Below are positions 19,703 to 28,242 of a stretch of DNA of 64,000 nucleotides, piece after piece; positions within the stretch are counted from its first letter, which is position 1, and every line of letters starts with the position of its first letter. Under the pieces are notes generated by a model that searched no databases, had not been told where the DNA came from, and worked only from the letters and a program-made list of their open reading frames with translations. Source of the DNA: an uncultured Granulosicoccaceae bacterium (GTDB lineage Bacteria > Pseudomonadota > Gammaproteobacteria > Granulosicoccales > Granulosicoccaceae); contig CALHNS010000035.1 of NCBI GenBank assembly GCA_938035125.1, forward strand, positions 1 to 64,000. Direction: 5' to 3'. A program made the position numbers and the translations under genes.

Positions 19703-21589
19703 TTAAGGTGCCAACACAGTTGCCTGAAACGTCAACGACGTTGAGGCACCGGAAGCGAGCGAATTAATGGTCCAAATCAAACCTGTACCCGTGGGATCAC
19801 TGTCATCTCGCACATCGCCCCCTGCCATTGAGGCTGCGATGTAGGAAAAACCAGCAGGGATTGGATCGAATACTTGAACATCAGTGGCCGTATCGGGGCC
19901 GATGTTGTTTACAGTTAATGTATATGTCAGCGCATCGCCAACATTGGGTGCGGTATTATCAACCGTCTTATTAATACGTAAATCTATTCCAAGGTCATCA
20001 TTTAGAAAAAAACAAGTGACGTTCTCACCAGCACTGATTTTTACACCATCAGAACCATCGCTATCAATGCCATCACATTTAATTCCCTGTAGCGTATAGC
20101 CTGGCACATCGCTCTCACCAAGATCATATACTCCTGGAAATACAGGAACCGAGGTAATAGATGCATCGCCAGTTACGCCACTGTTTGACCCACTAGGCCC
20201 AGAATATTTTAAGGTGAAATCTGTAGCAACTGCGCTACCACCAGAATTATTCGTTACTTGCTTAACAAGGGTAAGCGTTGCAACTAAATCATCATCATTT
20301 ACGATAGTGCAGGTAACATCATCGCCAACACTAATCTCAACTCTGGAACCTGCAAAATTGGTTGCCCCGGTGCAGCTCCAGCTGCCCGCGGTATACCCAA
20401 ATACGGATGGTTCAGACAACACATAAATACCTGGTGAAACAGGCGCATTGGTCACATCAGGCGTGCCACTAACACCACTTACCGTAACCGGACCTGCAGC
20501 AGTTAATGGAAAATCGAGCAGCGTAGCGGTACCGCCATGATCGTTAATTAATTCTTTTTCAAGCGTAATTTCTGCGCCCGAAAACGCCCAGTAATAAAGA
20601 GGTTCTGTTGTATGGTTTCGCGTTCTATCACCGGCAACTTCTTCTTCATCTACCGCCAAAACAATCAAATTGGGTGGTAAAGGATCAGCGCCATATAAGA
20701 CAGCCCATGAGCCATTTACTCCATCCATACGTGCCTGAGTGACAACAGCGATGTTGTGATCAGCATTCAAAGAATAGCTGCGCCCTGTATTCGCCGCATT
20801 GTTACCAGTAATGCGATCGGCACCGAGCGCAAGCTCATAAAACACATTATTAACAGTGCCGCTGCCTGCATCGGCAACGATATAACCAATGGTTTCAGGA
20901 TTTCTTGAATCCGCAATCATCCCTATTTGTTTACCAACACAAACACTGTCTGTGGGGCCGTTAAAGAAAGGTTGTCTTAACCTACTTGTGCAATCATTAA
21001 CGTATATCGTGCTAGCACGATTATCGTTATAACTGATGACTTGACCCAGTACGACAGGATCGGTGTAACTGTGCACAAGGCTAGAGGTAACATCTTCAAC
21101 CAGCGATGGATCCCAAGCCCCATCGGTTGCGTTCTGACCACTGGTTTGATCTGATAACACACTGTGCGCTTCCACCAATCGCCCATCTGGAAAGGTATGC
21201 GCACCTTCGTCCACAACAATGCAGTGCACATCTGTAGTTGACGTAGGGCCATCTTCCCATCCTTGCACCCTAACCTGAAACGAATTAGCTGTTATGTTTC
21301 GAATTCTAGTGGCGGCAGGTGGATCAACATAGTTACCGGCCGTGCCTGCGAAGGTACCTAAAACATGTGAGCAAACCGGGATGGCATTAGCGTATGTATT
21401 CTCTAGTGAAACCGTTGTCCACGACGTGCTTACACCCGAAACTAGGACTGCCTCAAAATACGGGGTTAATGTCAACGCGCGAGCTTGATTGGTAAATGCA
21501 CACAGGCACACCAACAAGGCCATTTTTATCAGGGCAATTGAGTTTTTGTGTAAGAACTGCAAACTATGCAGAACAAAATCAATACGCAT
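19703..21589 (-). CDS. Exported lectin-like protein with prealbumin-like and DUF11 domains
   Basis: About 628 residues, first gene of the surface operon. An ATG at 21589 is preceded in frame by a GTG at 21592; neither has an obvious ribosome site. The signal peptide is long, with likely cleavage at ARA-LTLTPY. Residues about 45-340 hold a repeated pattern (SWTTVSLENTY, then CSHV; YTDPVVLGQV; ETIGYIVADAG; RNHTTEPLYYWAF) that resembles H-type-lectin-like modules often found in front of DUF11 domains in marine bacteria. Two prealbumin-like repeats follow, with the GYT...C...NDD pattern. The last 94 residues are a DUF11 module almost matching that of the next gene and ending LTFQATVLAP. Likely a sugar- or surface-binding tip protein; the ligand is unknown. 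Confidence 0.8.
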   Translation of the reverse strand: MRIDFVLHSLQFLHKNSIALIKMALLVCLCAFTNQARALTLTPYFEAVLVSGVSTSWTTVSLENTYANAIPVCSHVLGTFAGTAGNYVDPPAATRIRNITANSFQVRVQGWEDGPTSTTDVHCIVVDEGAHTFPDGRLVEAHSVLSDQTSGQNATDGAWDPSLVEDVTSSLVHSYTDPVVLGQVISYNDNRASTIYVNDCTSRLRQPFFNGPTDSVCVGKQIGMIADSRNPETIGYIVADAGSGTVNNVFYELALGADRITGNNAANTGRSYSLNADHNIAVVTQARMDGVNGSWAVLYGADPLPPNLIVLAVDEEEVAGDRTRNHTTEPLYYWAFSGAEITLEKELINDHGGTATLLDFPLTAAGPVTVSGVSGTPDVTNAPVSPGIYVLSEPSVFGYTAGSWSCTGATNFAGSRVEISVGDDVTCTIVNDDDLVATLTLVKQVTNNSGGSAVATDFTLKYSGPSGSNSGVTGDASITSVPVFPGVYDLGESDVPGYTLQGIKCDGIDSDGSDGVKISAGENVTCFFLNDDLGIDLRINKTVDNTAPNVGDALTYTLTVNNIGPDTATDVQVFDPIPAGFSYIAASMAGGDVRDDSDPTGTGLIWTINSLASGASTSLTFQATVLAP

Positions 21590-22041
21590 CACATTTTAAG
21601 TAAACGACGAATCGCCTACGCTACATTTCATTGTGATGGGGTTATTTCAAGCAACGCGCCAGTTTAAGCGTGTTCGTATTTTTTTAAAATTATGATCGAA
21701 TTGCAAAGAATCAGCCGTACCCACATTGGTATAGCAACTGAGAATAAGAGTACGGTTAATCGACAATGTGTTAGGTGTATAACAATCTTTTTCGATGATC
21801 TATAACTTATCGTACACCTTTTACTATACTTATTGATAGGTAATAAAATTACGCTCACATAGGAATATTTACTAATCCTTGCGACAGATGGGAACCGCGC
21901 TACCCATTGAGAATACAACGACACCGTTGCGTCAATATATCGTCATTACGCACGTCAACACATTCATATAAATTCAACTTAGGTATAGGCACAGAATTTC
22001 TGGTTTGACACGGTAAAGAACGCCAACACAAGTAAGTAAAC
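21590..22041. other. Intergenic region upstream of the surface operon
   Basis: About 450 A+T-rich bases between the Rieske/CMD operon and the surface operon, both leftward. The operon promoter should be here, but I could not pick a convincing hexamer pair. A leftward 86-codon frame at 21664-21924 lacks a ribosome site and has an unnatural composition. No RNA gene or repeat was recognised. Confidence 0.4.
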
Positions 22042-22437
22042 TTATAAATGGCCGGTGTCCTCTAGAACCTTTCTCGCCACACGAAAACATTCTAACGCCA
22101 TGGGTGCGCCACAATATATTCCAATGACATGGATGATTGCTCGAATCTCCTCTTTGGATACGCCATTGTTAATGGCTCCACGGCAATGGGTTTCCCATTC
22201 GTGCATTCGCCCTAACGCACCGATCATGGCCAAATTCATCATGGAGCGGGTTTTTACATCAATGACCTCATCGCCCCAGCCAAATCCCCAGGCCCATGCC
22301 GTCATCGCTTGTTGAAACGGCCGCGTGAAATCATCTGCAGCCGCTAAATTTTTTTCAACGTATTCAGCTCCTAATGTAGCTTTTCGTTTCTCTAAACCTT
22401 TTTTAAAAAGATCTTCATCAAATGCGTCATTAGACAT
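22042..22437 (-). CDS. Carboxymuconolactone decarboxylase family protein
   Basis: 131 residues from the ATG at 22437, which has AAGG 8 bases before it. An in-frame TTG at 22473 would add 12 residues without support. The protein resembles PcaC/CMD: TRPFQQAMTAWAWGFGWGD, then DVKTRSMMNLAMIGALGR, and WETHCRGAINNGVSKEEIRAIIHVIGIYCGAP. PcaC decarboxylates 4-carboxymuconolactone in aromatic degradation, but many members of this fold are AhpD-like or of unknown activity. It follows the Rieske oxygenase gene in the same direction and is probably cotranscribed with it and the RpiR regulator. No other beta-ketoadipate gene is nearby, so the aromatic role is uncertain. Confidence 0.82.
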   Translation of the reverse strand: MSNDAFDEDLFKKGLEKRKATLGAEYVEKNLAAADDFTRPFQQAMTAWAWGFGWGDEVIDVKTRSMMNLAMIGALGRMHEWETHCRGAINNGVSKEEIRAIIHVIGIYCGAPMALECFRVARKVLEDTGHL

Positions 22438-22522
22438 ACCGTGGGCCTTGTGAATAATTGGTGTATTGATCAAACACGTTATAAATTATCAATTTATAAA
22501 ACATCTATTGTTTAACGCGTTC

Positions 22523-23617
22523 TTATAGGTCTACTACAGATTCTCTCATCCAGGACTGCAGCGCAGCAATCGAATGTTCTGATTTTACCCCACCGTTTGG
22601 GTCAAGCACTAATGGCCCTGGTACATAACCACGACTGTTTAATCCCCGTTGCACCGATTCCACTAAGTGAATATCTTCTTCTACTGTAGTGTCTCGATCT
22701 TGTACCGCTAACTGACGCAGCACATCATGATCAGAATCTTCCGTGCCGAACCAGCCGCGATGAATCTCAACGTTTTCATGATCGACGGGGCGCCAGTGAT
22801 AGGTATTCAACACGTTGCCAGGGTATACCTGAAATGACATCATCGGCCAAAGAAACCAAGATGAATAATGCCCAGCGAACTCGTTAGCGTTCACATCGAT
22901 AGGGTACGTCATCTTATCCAAATTCTGGCATTCGGTAGTGTGCCGTAAACAATACCCTTGTGGCTGAATATCGTAGGTACTGGCTTTGACAATACCGTTT
23001 GCAAACGTTGGGTGGTTTAACTGGCAGTGATAGCATTCTGAATAATTTTCAACTGATACCTTCCAGTTGCATTTTTCGCTAGCTTGCACCCATTCTACGG
23101 CTTCCAAGCGATCAATATCAGGCACAAACGCTGATAATTCTTCGGCTACATTCGGAAACCATTCACTCATCGGCTTCGCTAAAGCATCTAGATTTGCAAA
23201 TATAAATCCGCAAAAATTCTCAATGCGTATCTCACTTAAACAAATCGCTGTTTTATCAAACCCTGGCACGGTATTTATATTGGGCCCAGATCGCAATTGC
23301 CCAGTTAATTCATATGACCAAGCATGATAGGGACAAACGAGTATTTTTGTATTGCCAGCCCCTTTAAGAAGCTGATGGGCTCGATGTTGGCAAACGTTGT
23401 AATACCCCTTTATTTCACCTTCCTGAGTTCTTATACAAAAAAGGGATTCACCAGCTAACTCAAAGCAAAAATAATCACCTGCTTTTTTTAGCTTCGAAAC
23501 ATGTCCAGCGTATTGCCAGGTGTTCGCAAACACTCCAAATTGTTCAGCCTTATAAATGGCAGGGTCGGTGTAATAGCGTGCTTCTAGTGATCTTATGGGC
23601 AGTGTATGTTTACTCAT
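22523..23617 (-). CDS. Rieske-type oxygenase alpha subunit, quaternary-amine class
   Basis: 364 residues. The N-terminal Rieske [2Fe-2S] site is complete: Cys76-x-His78 (CQHRAH) and Cys95-x2-His98 (CPYHAW). The catalytic domain has the mononuclear iron motif ENYSECYHCQLNHP with His197 and His202; the acidic ligand probably lies in DRDTTVEED near residue 314. This pattern (NYxECYHC) is shared by glycine betaine monooxygenase, stachydrine demethylase and carnitine oxygenase. A reductase partner is not encoded next to it. The ATG shares one base with the stop of the RpiR regulator gene, so the two are translationally coupled. Context with a dimethylglycine-dehydrogenase-like enzyme favours N-demethylation of a betaine. 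Confidence 0.85.
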   Translation of the reverse strand: MSKHTLPIRSLEARYYTDPAIYKAEQFGVFANTWQYAGHVSKLKKAGDYFCFELAGESLFCIRTQEGEIKGYYNVCQHRAHQLLKGAGNTKILVCPYHAWSYELTGQLRSGPNINTVPGFDKTAICLSEIRIENFCGFIFANLDALAKPMSEWFPNVAEELSAFVPDIDRLEAVEWVQASEKCNWKVSVENYSECYHCQLNHPTFANGIVKASTYDIQPQGYCLRHTTECQNLDKMTYPIDVNANEFAGHYSSWFLWPMMSFQVYPGNVLNTYHWRPVDHENVEIHRGWFGTEDSDHDVLRQLAVQDRDTTVEEDIHLVESVQRGLNSRGYVPGPLVLDPNGGVKSEHSIAALQSWMRESVVDL

Positions 23618-24522
23618 TAGGCATCTTCCGAATACAGGCCAAGCTTGTGCCGGCGATCATGGAACGTTCTTACTCTATCCACCACCTTAGGCTTACCAAC
23701 ACCCACAACGAAGGACAGTAAAGTCTCAAGCAGTGCAATGGTTGAAACCGATGAAGGGAAAAATTGAGGAGTATCAACCGCCACCACAAATCCAAATTCA
23801 GAGCCGCGAATAATAGGAGACGCTAAACTATCGGAAATACCGATAATGGTTAATCCTTGTTCACGAGCGATTCTCACCGTCTCTACCACTTCTTGGCGAT
23901 ACGGTTTACAAGTTACTGCAATAAGCAAATCACGTTGATCAGCCCACGCTAAATCATCACTGGCGGTGCTACCGCTACGCGGTATGGCGGTTACCTGTTT
24001 CATTCCAGTGCTTGCAAGGTAGGCAAAGTTCTGTGCATTAAAATGATTCACACCTACACCCAATGTGTACGTATTTCGTGATGCGACCACGGCGCGAGCA
24101 GCGGCCTGCATTTTTTTACTGTCAATTCCTGCAAAGGTGTCTTCAATATTTCCAATAGCCGCACTGACCATGCTTCGATAGTGCTCACCCAACTGCCCGC
24201 GTTGTCCTAATGACTGTAACCATTCGGCGCGATCTGGAAAATGGGTAACACCTTGCTTCACCTCTTCCCTAAATGGTTCGCGAAAATCCTCGTAACCATC
24301 AAACCCAATGGACTGAGCCATCCTGACTAAGGTGTTCGGTTTCACATCGGCCGCGTGTGCAATTTCACGAATGGAGGATACGCTTACATCGTTTGGATTT
24401 GTCAGCACATACGAGGCAGCTTTTCGCACTTCAGGTGACAGCGTATCAATTACTTCTGATAGGGAAATCAATACTTGCGTGCTTTGCCAGGCAGACGATG
24501 ATGGTACAGATATACTATTCAT
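23617..24522 (-). CDS. RpiR family transcriptional regulator (HTH plus SIS)
   Basis: About 301 residues from the ATG at 24522. The N-terminal RpiR helix-turn-helix is seen in VSSIREIAHAADVKPNTLVRMAQSIGFDGYEDFRE. The C-terminal half is a SIS sugar/phospho-ligand-type domain (TYTLGVGVNHFNAQNFAYLA, then DLLIAVTCKPYRQEVVETVRIARE). RpiR regulators control catabolic operons in response to a metabolite. The gene lies between the leftward Rieske operon and the rightward flavoprotein operon and probably controls both. The frame extends to a GTG at 24582, but that codon abuts its AGGAGG with no spacing, which is unsuitable. Confidence 0.85.
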   Translation of the reverse strand: MNSISVPSSSAWQSTQVLISLSEVIDTLSPEVRKAASYVLTNPNDVSVSSIREIAHAADVKPNTLVRMAQSIGFDGYEDFREPFREEVKQGVTHFPDRAEWLQSLGQRGQLGEHYRSMVSAAIGNIEDTFAGIDSKKMQAAARAVVASRNTYTLGVGVNHFNAQNFAYLASTGMKQVTAIPRSGSTASDDLAWADQRDLLIAVTCKPYRQEVVETVRIAREQGLTIIGISDSLASPIIRGSEFGFVVAVDTPQFFPSSVSTIALLETLLSFVVGVGKPKVVDRVRTFHDRRHKLGLYSEDA

Positions 24523-24559
24523 GGTTGACAAGGGTACATTTGTATCAATAGAATCGCAA

Positions 24560-24588
24560 CTACTGATATCCCATAAACCCACCCTCCT
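24560..24588 (-). promoter_or_regulatory. Perfect Shine-Dalgarno with four-codon leader ORF before the RpiR gene
   Basis: On the reverse strand an AGGAGG (24588-24583) is followed after exactly 8 bases by ATG at 24574 and a stop after four codons (peptide MGYQ, stop TAG at 24562-24560). It is out of frame with the regulator, whose best ATG lies 37 bases further. It may be a leader peptide controlling the regulator, or the remnant of a shifted original start. Confidence 0.4.
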
Positions 24589-24594
24589 ATTGAT

Positions 24595-27045
24595 ATGAAT
24601 TCATCCCCCATTCCGTCTCAAGCAAAAGTGGTTATCGTCGGCGGCGGTGTAATGGGGTGTGGGTTGGCCTATCACTTAGCGCACGAGGGATGGTCAGACG
24701 TACTGTTATTAGAGAAAGCGGAGCTCACTTCAGGGTCCACTTGGCACGCCGCAGGGCAAATCACACATTCCACTTCCAGCTTCGGATTAGGTAAATGCGT
24801 GGATTACAACATTGGTTTGTATGCAGGCGCCTTACAAAAGGAAACCGGACAAGACGTTACCTGGCATGGCTGCGGCTCTTTTCGATTAGCCTACGAAGAA
24901 GATGAAATGGATTGGCTTCGTCATACATTAAGCGTGGGCCGATCGTTAGGCTTCAACATCGACTTAGTGGATCCTAATTTCATTCGACAAAAACACCCCT
25001 TTTATAACTTAGAGGGTGTGTTAGGCGCGCTCTATACACCCGATGATGGTCATGTAGATCCTTCAGGTGTTACGCAAGCCATGGCAACCGGTGCGCGACA
25101 ATTGGGCGTAAAAATCATTCGACGATGCCGCGCCACCGACATCAAACAAGACACTAACGGCGAATGGTTGGTGTCAACTGAGCGCGGTATTGTTCGCTGT
25201 GAACATGTGGTTAATGCTGGGGGCACTTACGCTCGGCAAATGGGTGAATGGTCTGGTTTGCAATTACCCATGACGTCCATGACTCACCACTATTTTGTTA
25301 CCGAAACGGTGCCTGAATTTGAAACCATCGATACCGAACTTCCTGTTATCCGGGATGATCGAGAAGTATCTGGTTACATTCGCATGGAGCAAAAATCTGG
25401 ATTAATTGGCATTTACGAAAAGCATAACCCCAACACCGTATGGGAAGACCATTGCCCATGGGAGGCTGAAAACGAGCTGTTTGAGCCTGACTACGAACGC
25501 GTGATGCCATGGCTTGAAAATGCATTAGAACGTATGCCGATTTTTGCAGAGCTTGGCATTAAGCGCGACGTACATGGAGCCATTTCACACCCACCCGACG
25601 GCAACCCGTTAATAGGTCCTGCGCCTGGTGTGCGTAACTACTGGTGCTGCTGCGGTACGCAAATCGGTATCGGTTGGGGGCCAGGGCTAACACGCGAACT
25701 TGCCCGCTGGATGGTGCACGGAGCGGCCGACATTTCCATGCGTGAATACGATCCTCGTCGCTTTGGTGATTACGCCACCAAAGATTGGCAAATCATCAAA
25801 GCCAAAGAAGACTATTGTTTGCGCCATGAAATTCCCTTTCCCCATTTTAACCGGTTAGCTGGTCGTCCAATAAAGGCCTCGCCGTTATACGCATCCTTAA
25901 AAAAACAAGGCGCAGTGTTTGAAGAAGTGTATGGACATGAGCGCGCGCGCTGGTTCGCAACCTCCACCGTTCCTCAACATGACCACTACTCGTTTAAGCG
26001 AAACGTGGTGCACGATGTGGTTGCAGGTGAAGTGGCAGCGGTGCGAAAAAGTGTTGGCATAATGGATATCTGCGCGTTTACCAAAGTGGAAGTATCTGGC
26101 GTTGGGGTTAACGATTGGTTAGAGTCGTTAGTAACCAACCGTCTCCCTCAAAAAGACGGTGGCATCGTGTTAACTCATTTTCTAAACGATGCGGGGCGAA
26201 TTGAATTAGAAGCTACTGTGATTCGTTTTGAAGAACATCGATATTACATCGTGTGTGCCGCCTTTTTCGAACAACGCTTATTGGATCATTTGAATCAGCA
26301 TCAACCCGCCGATGCTTCATTCCAAGTGGATAATTTATCTTACGATTGGGGTGCGCTGACGCTAAACGGGCCTAAGTCAAGAGACGTGTTAGCGGTATGC
26401 ACACCCGCACCATTGGATAACCAAAACTTTCCTTGGCTAAAAGCGCAGCATATCCAAATAGCAGGCGTTGCCTGTTGGGCGATGCGGTTGTCTTATGCTG
26501 GTGAACTTGGCTGGGAAATTCACACCGAACGTGACAACCTGAAAACGGTATACGAAGCTCTTTGGCATGCAGGGCAAGAATACGATATAAAAAATTACGG
26601 CTCTTTCGCAATGAACACCATGAGAATGGAAAAAATGTTTAAAGGCGCTGGTGAATTAACTAACGAGGTCACCTTGCCTGAAGCAGATGTCATGAGATTT
26701 GTAAAACTTGACAAAATGTTCATCGGTAAAGCCGCCACAGAACAAAGCGCCAGCAAAGATCTTCCCTGGATTTGTGCCTATTTGCGTATTGAGGATAACG
26801 GTATTGAAGACGGCCACGGCGGGGAAGCGGTATTACTTAATGGGCAAGTAGTGGGTTCAACAGCATCAGTAACCTATGGCCACACTGTGGGTTTTATTCT
26901 GGCGTTTGCTTATTTAAAGCCTATGGCCACCGCATCAGGCACTGAATTAACCGTCATTATCGCAGGCAAACCACGCAAGGCCACCGTACTTAATGAAGCG
27001 GCTTATGATCCAGACAGTGCCTTACCTCGCACCGACAGCGTATAA
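24595..27045 (+). CDS. Dimethylglycine/sarcosine dehydrogenase-like flavoprotein
   Basis: 816 residues. The N-terminal DAO domain has the dinucleotide motif VVIVGGGVMGCGLAYHL and the GSTWHAAG motif. His51 of that motif corresponds to the histidine that binds FAD covalently in dimethylglycine dehydrogenase. A middle FAO_M-like segment and a C-terminal glycine-cleavage-T (folate-binding) domain follow. The family oxidatively removes an N-methyl group and passes formaldehyde equivalents to tetrahydrofolate. It starts a rightward operon with the dehydrogenase, enolase-superfamily and aminotransferase genes. No ribosome site precedes the ATG, and the divergent regulator is close, so a leaderless transcript is possible. 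Substrate could be dimethylglycine, sarcosine or an N-methylated proline. Confidence 0.87.
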   Translation: MNSSPIPSQAKVVIVGGGVMGCGLAYHLAHEGWSDVLLLEKAELTSGSTWHAAGQITHSTSSFGLGKCVDYNIGLYAGALQKETGQDVTWHGCGSFRLAYEEDEMDWLRHTLSVGRSLGFNIDLVDPNFIRQKHPFYNLEGVLGALYTPDDGHVDPSGVTQAMATGARQLGVKIIRRCRATDIKQDTNGEWLVSTERGIVRCEHVVNAGGTYARQMGEWSGLQLPMTSMTHHYFVTETVPEFETIDTELPVIRDDREVSGYIRMEQKSGLIGIYEKHNPNTVWEDHCPWEAENELFEPDYERVMPWLENALERMPIFAELGIKRDVHGAISHPPDGNPLIGPAPGVRNYWCCCGTQIGIGWGPGLTRELARWMVHGAADISMREYDPRRFGDYATKDWQIIKAKEDYCLRHEIPFPHFNRLAGRPIKASPLYASLKKQGAVFEEVYGHERARWFATSTVPQHDHYSFKRNVVHDVVAGEVAAVRKSVGIMDICAFTKVEVSGVGVNDWLESLVTNRLPQKDGGIVLTHFLNDAGRIELEATVIRFEEHRYYIVCAAFFEQRLLDHLNQHQPADASFQVDNLSYDWGALTLNGPKSRDVLAVCTPAPLDNQNFPWLKAQHIQIAGVACWAMRLSYAGELGWEIHTERDNLKTVYEALWHAGQEYDIKNYGSFAMNTMRMEKMFKGAGELTNEVTLPEADVMRFVKLDKMFIGKAATEQSASKDLPWICAYLRIEDNGIEDGHGGEAVLLNGQVVGSTASVTYGHTVGFILAFAYLKPMATASGTELTVIIAGKPRKATVLNEAAYDPDSALPRTDSV

Positions 27046-27078
27046 ATTACACCTATAAATTTACGGTACAAAATTATC

Positions 27079-28173
27079 ATGACTCTAGCCACTATTATGA
27101 ACGCTATCGTGCTTACTGGCCACGGTGGAATGGATAAATTGGAATACCGAACTAACTACCCTGTGCCAACACCCGGTGATACCGATGTACTCATCAAGGT
27201 AGGCGCGTGTGGCATGAACAACACCGACGTTAATACTCGTTCGGGTTGGTATTCAAAGGGCGTTACTGAAGCTACTACCGGTGATGGTTACGACACGGTA
27301 GATTCTGACGACCCAAGCTGGGGCGGCGCACCTATAAGTTTCCCACGCATTCAAGGGGCTGATGTCTGCGGTGAAATCGTGGCAGTAGGTAGCGATGTTG
27401 ATAGCTCATTAATCGGCGAACGCGTCATTACCGATGGTTGGTTACGCGACTGGAATGATCCGATGAACAAGGATAAAACCGGTTACTTTGGTTCTGAACG
27501 CGATGGCGGCTATGCGCAATACACCGTTACCGATTATCGGAACGCAGGCATTATTCATAGTGAATTAACTGATGCAGAGCTTGCCACTTTTTCATGCTCG
27601 TACACAACAGCTGAAGGCATGTTAGCAAGGGCGAACGTTAATGCAGACGATGTGGTACTCGTAACGGGTGCATCTGGAGGCGTGGGCTCTGCCCTTGTGC
27701 AATTGGCTAAACGCCGCGGAGCAAAAGTTGTGGGAATGGCATCGGATGAAAAGCACGAAAGTGTGCTGGCTTTGGGTGCGGATGCCATGCTGCCCAGATC
27801 ACCTAACAATTTAAGCTCTGCACTAAAACAATGTATCGGACAAAGCACCGTAACGGTCGTAGCTGACATCGTTGGCGGCAAGGCCTTTTCTGCCATCATT
27901 GATGTGCTTTCTCGCGGCGGTCGCTATACCTGTTCAGGCGCTATCGCAGGCCCAATCGTTGATCTTGATTTACGCACGTTGTATCTCAGAGATTTAACAT
28001 TTACAGGCTCTACCGTGTTACCACCGTCAATCTTTAAAGACATTATCAGTTACATAGAACGCGGTGAAATCAAACCGGTGTTGTCAGCAACCTACCCGTT
28101 GGAGAAATTTCATGAGGCGCAAGCTGCGTTCATTGAAAAAAAGCACACCGGAAACATTGTTGTCACACCCTAG
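27079..28173 (+). CDS. MDR superfamily dehydrogenase/reductase
   Basis: 364 residues. The GroES-like N-terminal domain has a catalytic-zone Cys44 in GACGMNNTDVNTRSGWY. The Rossmann domain has the nucleotide motif VTGASGGVGSALVQLAKRRGA. The structural-zinc Cys cluster of classical alcohol dehydrogenases is not visible, so it is nearer to quinone-oxidoreductase-like or zinc-light members. It probably oxidises or reduces an intermediate of the neighbouring amine pathway using NAD(P). A second ATG at 27097 is also possible; neither start has a clear ribosome site. It lies 33 bases after the flavoprotein gene and is followed by a short tandem repeat. Confidence 0.82.
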   Translation: MTLATIMNAIVLTGHGGMDKLEYRTNYPVPTPGDTDVLIKVGACGMNNTDVNTRSGWYSKGVTEATTGDGYDTVDSDDPSWGGAPISFPRIQGADVCGEIVAVGSDVDSSLIGERVITDGWLRDWNDPMNKDKTGYFGSERDGGYAQYTVTDYRNAGIIHSELTDAELATFSCSYTTAEGMLARANVNADDVVLVTGASGGVGSALVQLAKRRGAKVVGMASDEKHESVLALGADAMLPRSPNNLSSALKQCIGQSTVTVVADIVGGKAFSAIIDVLSRGGRYTCSGAIAGPIVDLDLRTLYLRDLTFTGSTVLPPSIFKDIISYIERGEIKPVLSATYPLEKFHEAQAAFIEKKHTGNIVVTP

Positions 28174-28175
28174 TT

Positions 28176-28213
28176 GCTAAGCAGCTAAGCAGCCAAGTAA
28201 CCAAGTAACCAAA
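28176..28213. repeat. Tandem 8-base repeats after the MDR dehydrogenase stop
   Basis: Four full units of 8 bases plus a partial fifth, with drift along the array: GCTAAGCA twice, then GCCAAGTA, then ACCAAGTA. The array starts two bases after the TAG stop of the dehydrogenase and fills much of the 69-base gap to the next gene. Too short for CRISPR. Confidence 0.75.
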
Positions 28214-28242
28214 CCATTAAAAGCCCTTGCCGTAAACGTGCT

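Noticed and set aside
21664-21924. Leftward 86-codon frame in the gap upstream of the surface operon
   Set aside because: No ribosome site, unnatural composition, no recognisable motif.
22042-22437. Assignment as a true protocatechuate-pathway decarboxylase
   Set aside because: No other beta-ketoadipate genes are nearby; only family membership can be supported.
24523-24582. GTG start for the RpiR regulator at 24582
   Set aside because: The AGGAGG touches the GTG directly, too close for initiation; the family N-terminus fits the ATG at 24522.
28176-28213. Short repeats considered as a CRISPR or phage attachment site
   Set aside because: Eight-base head-to-tail units without spacers, and no integrase or tRNA nearby.
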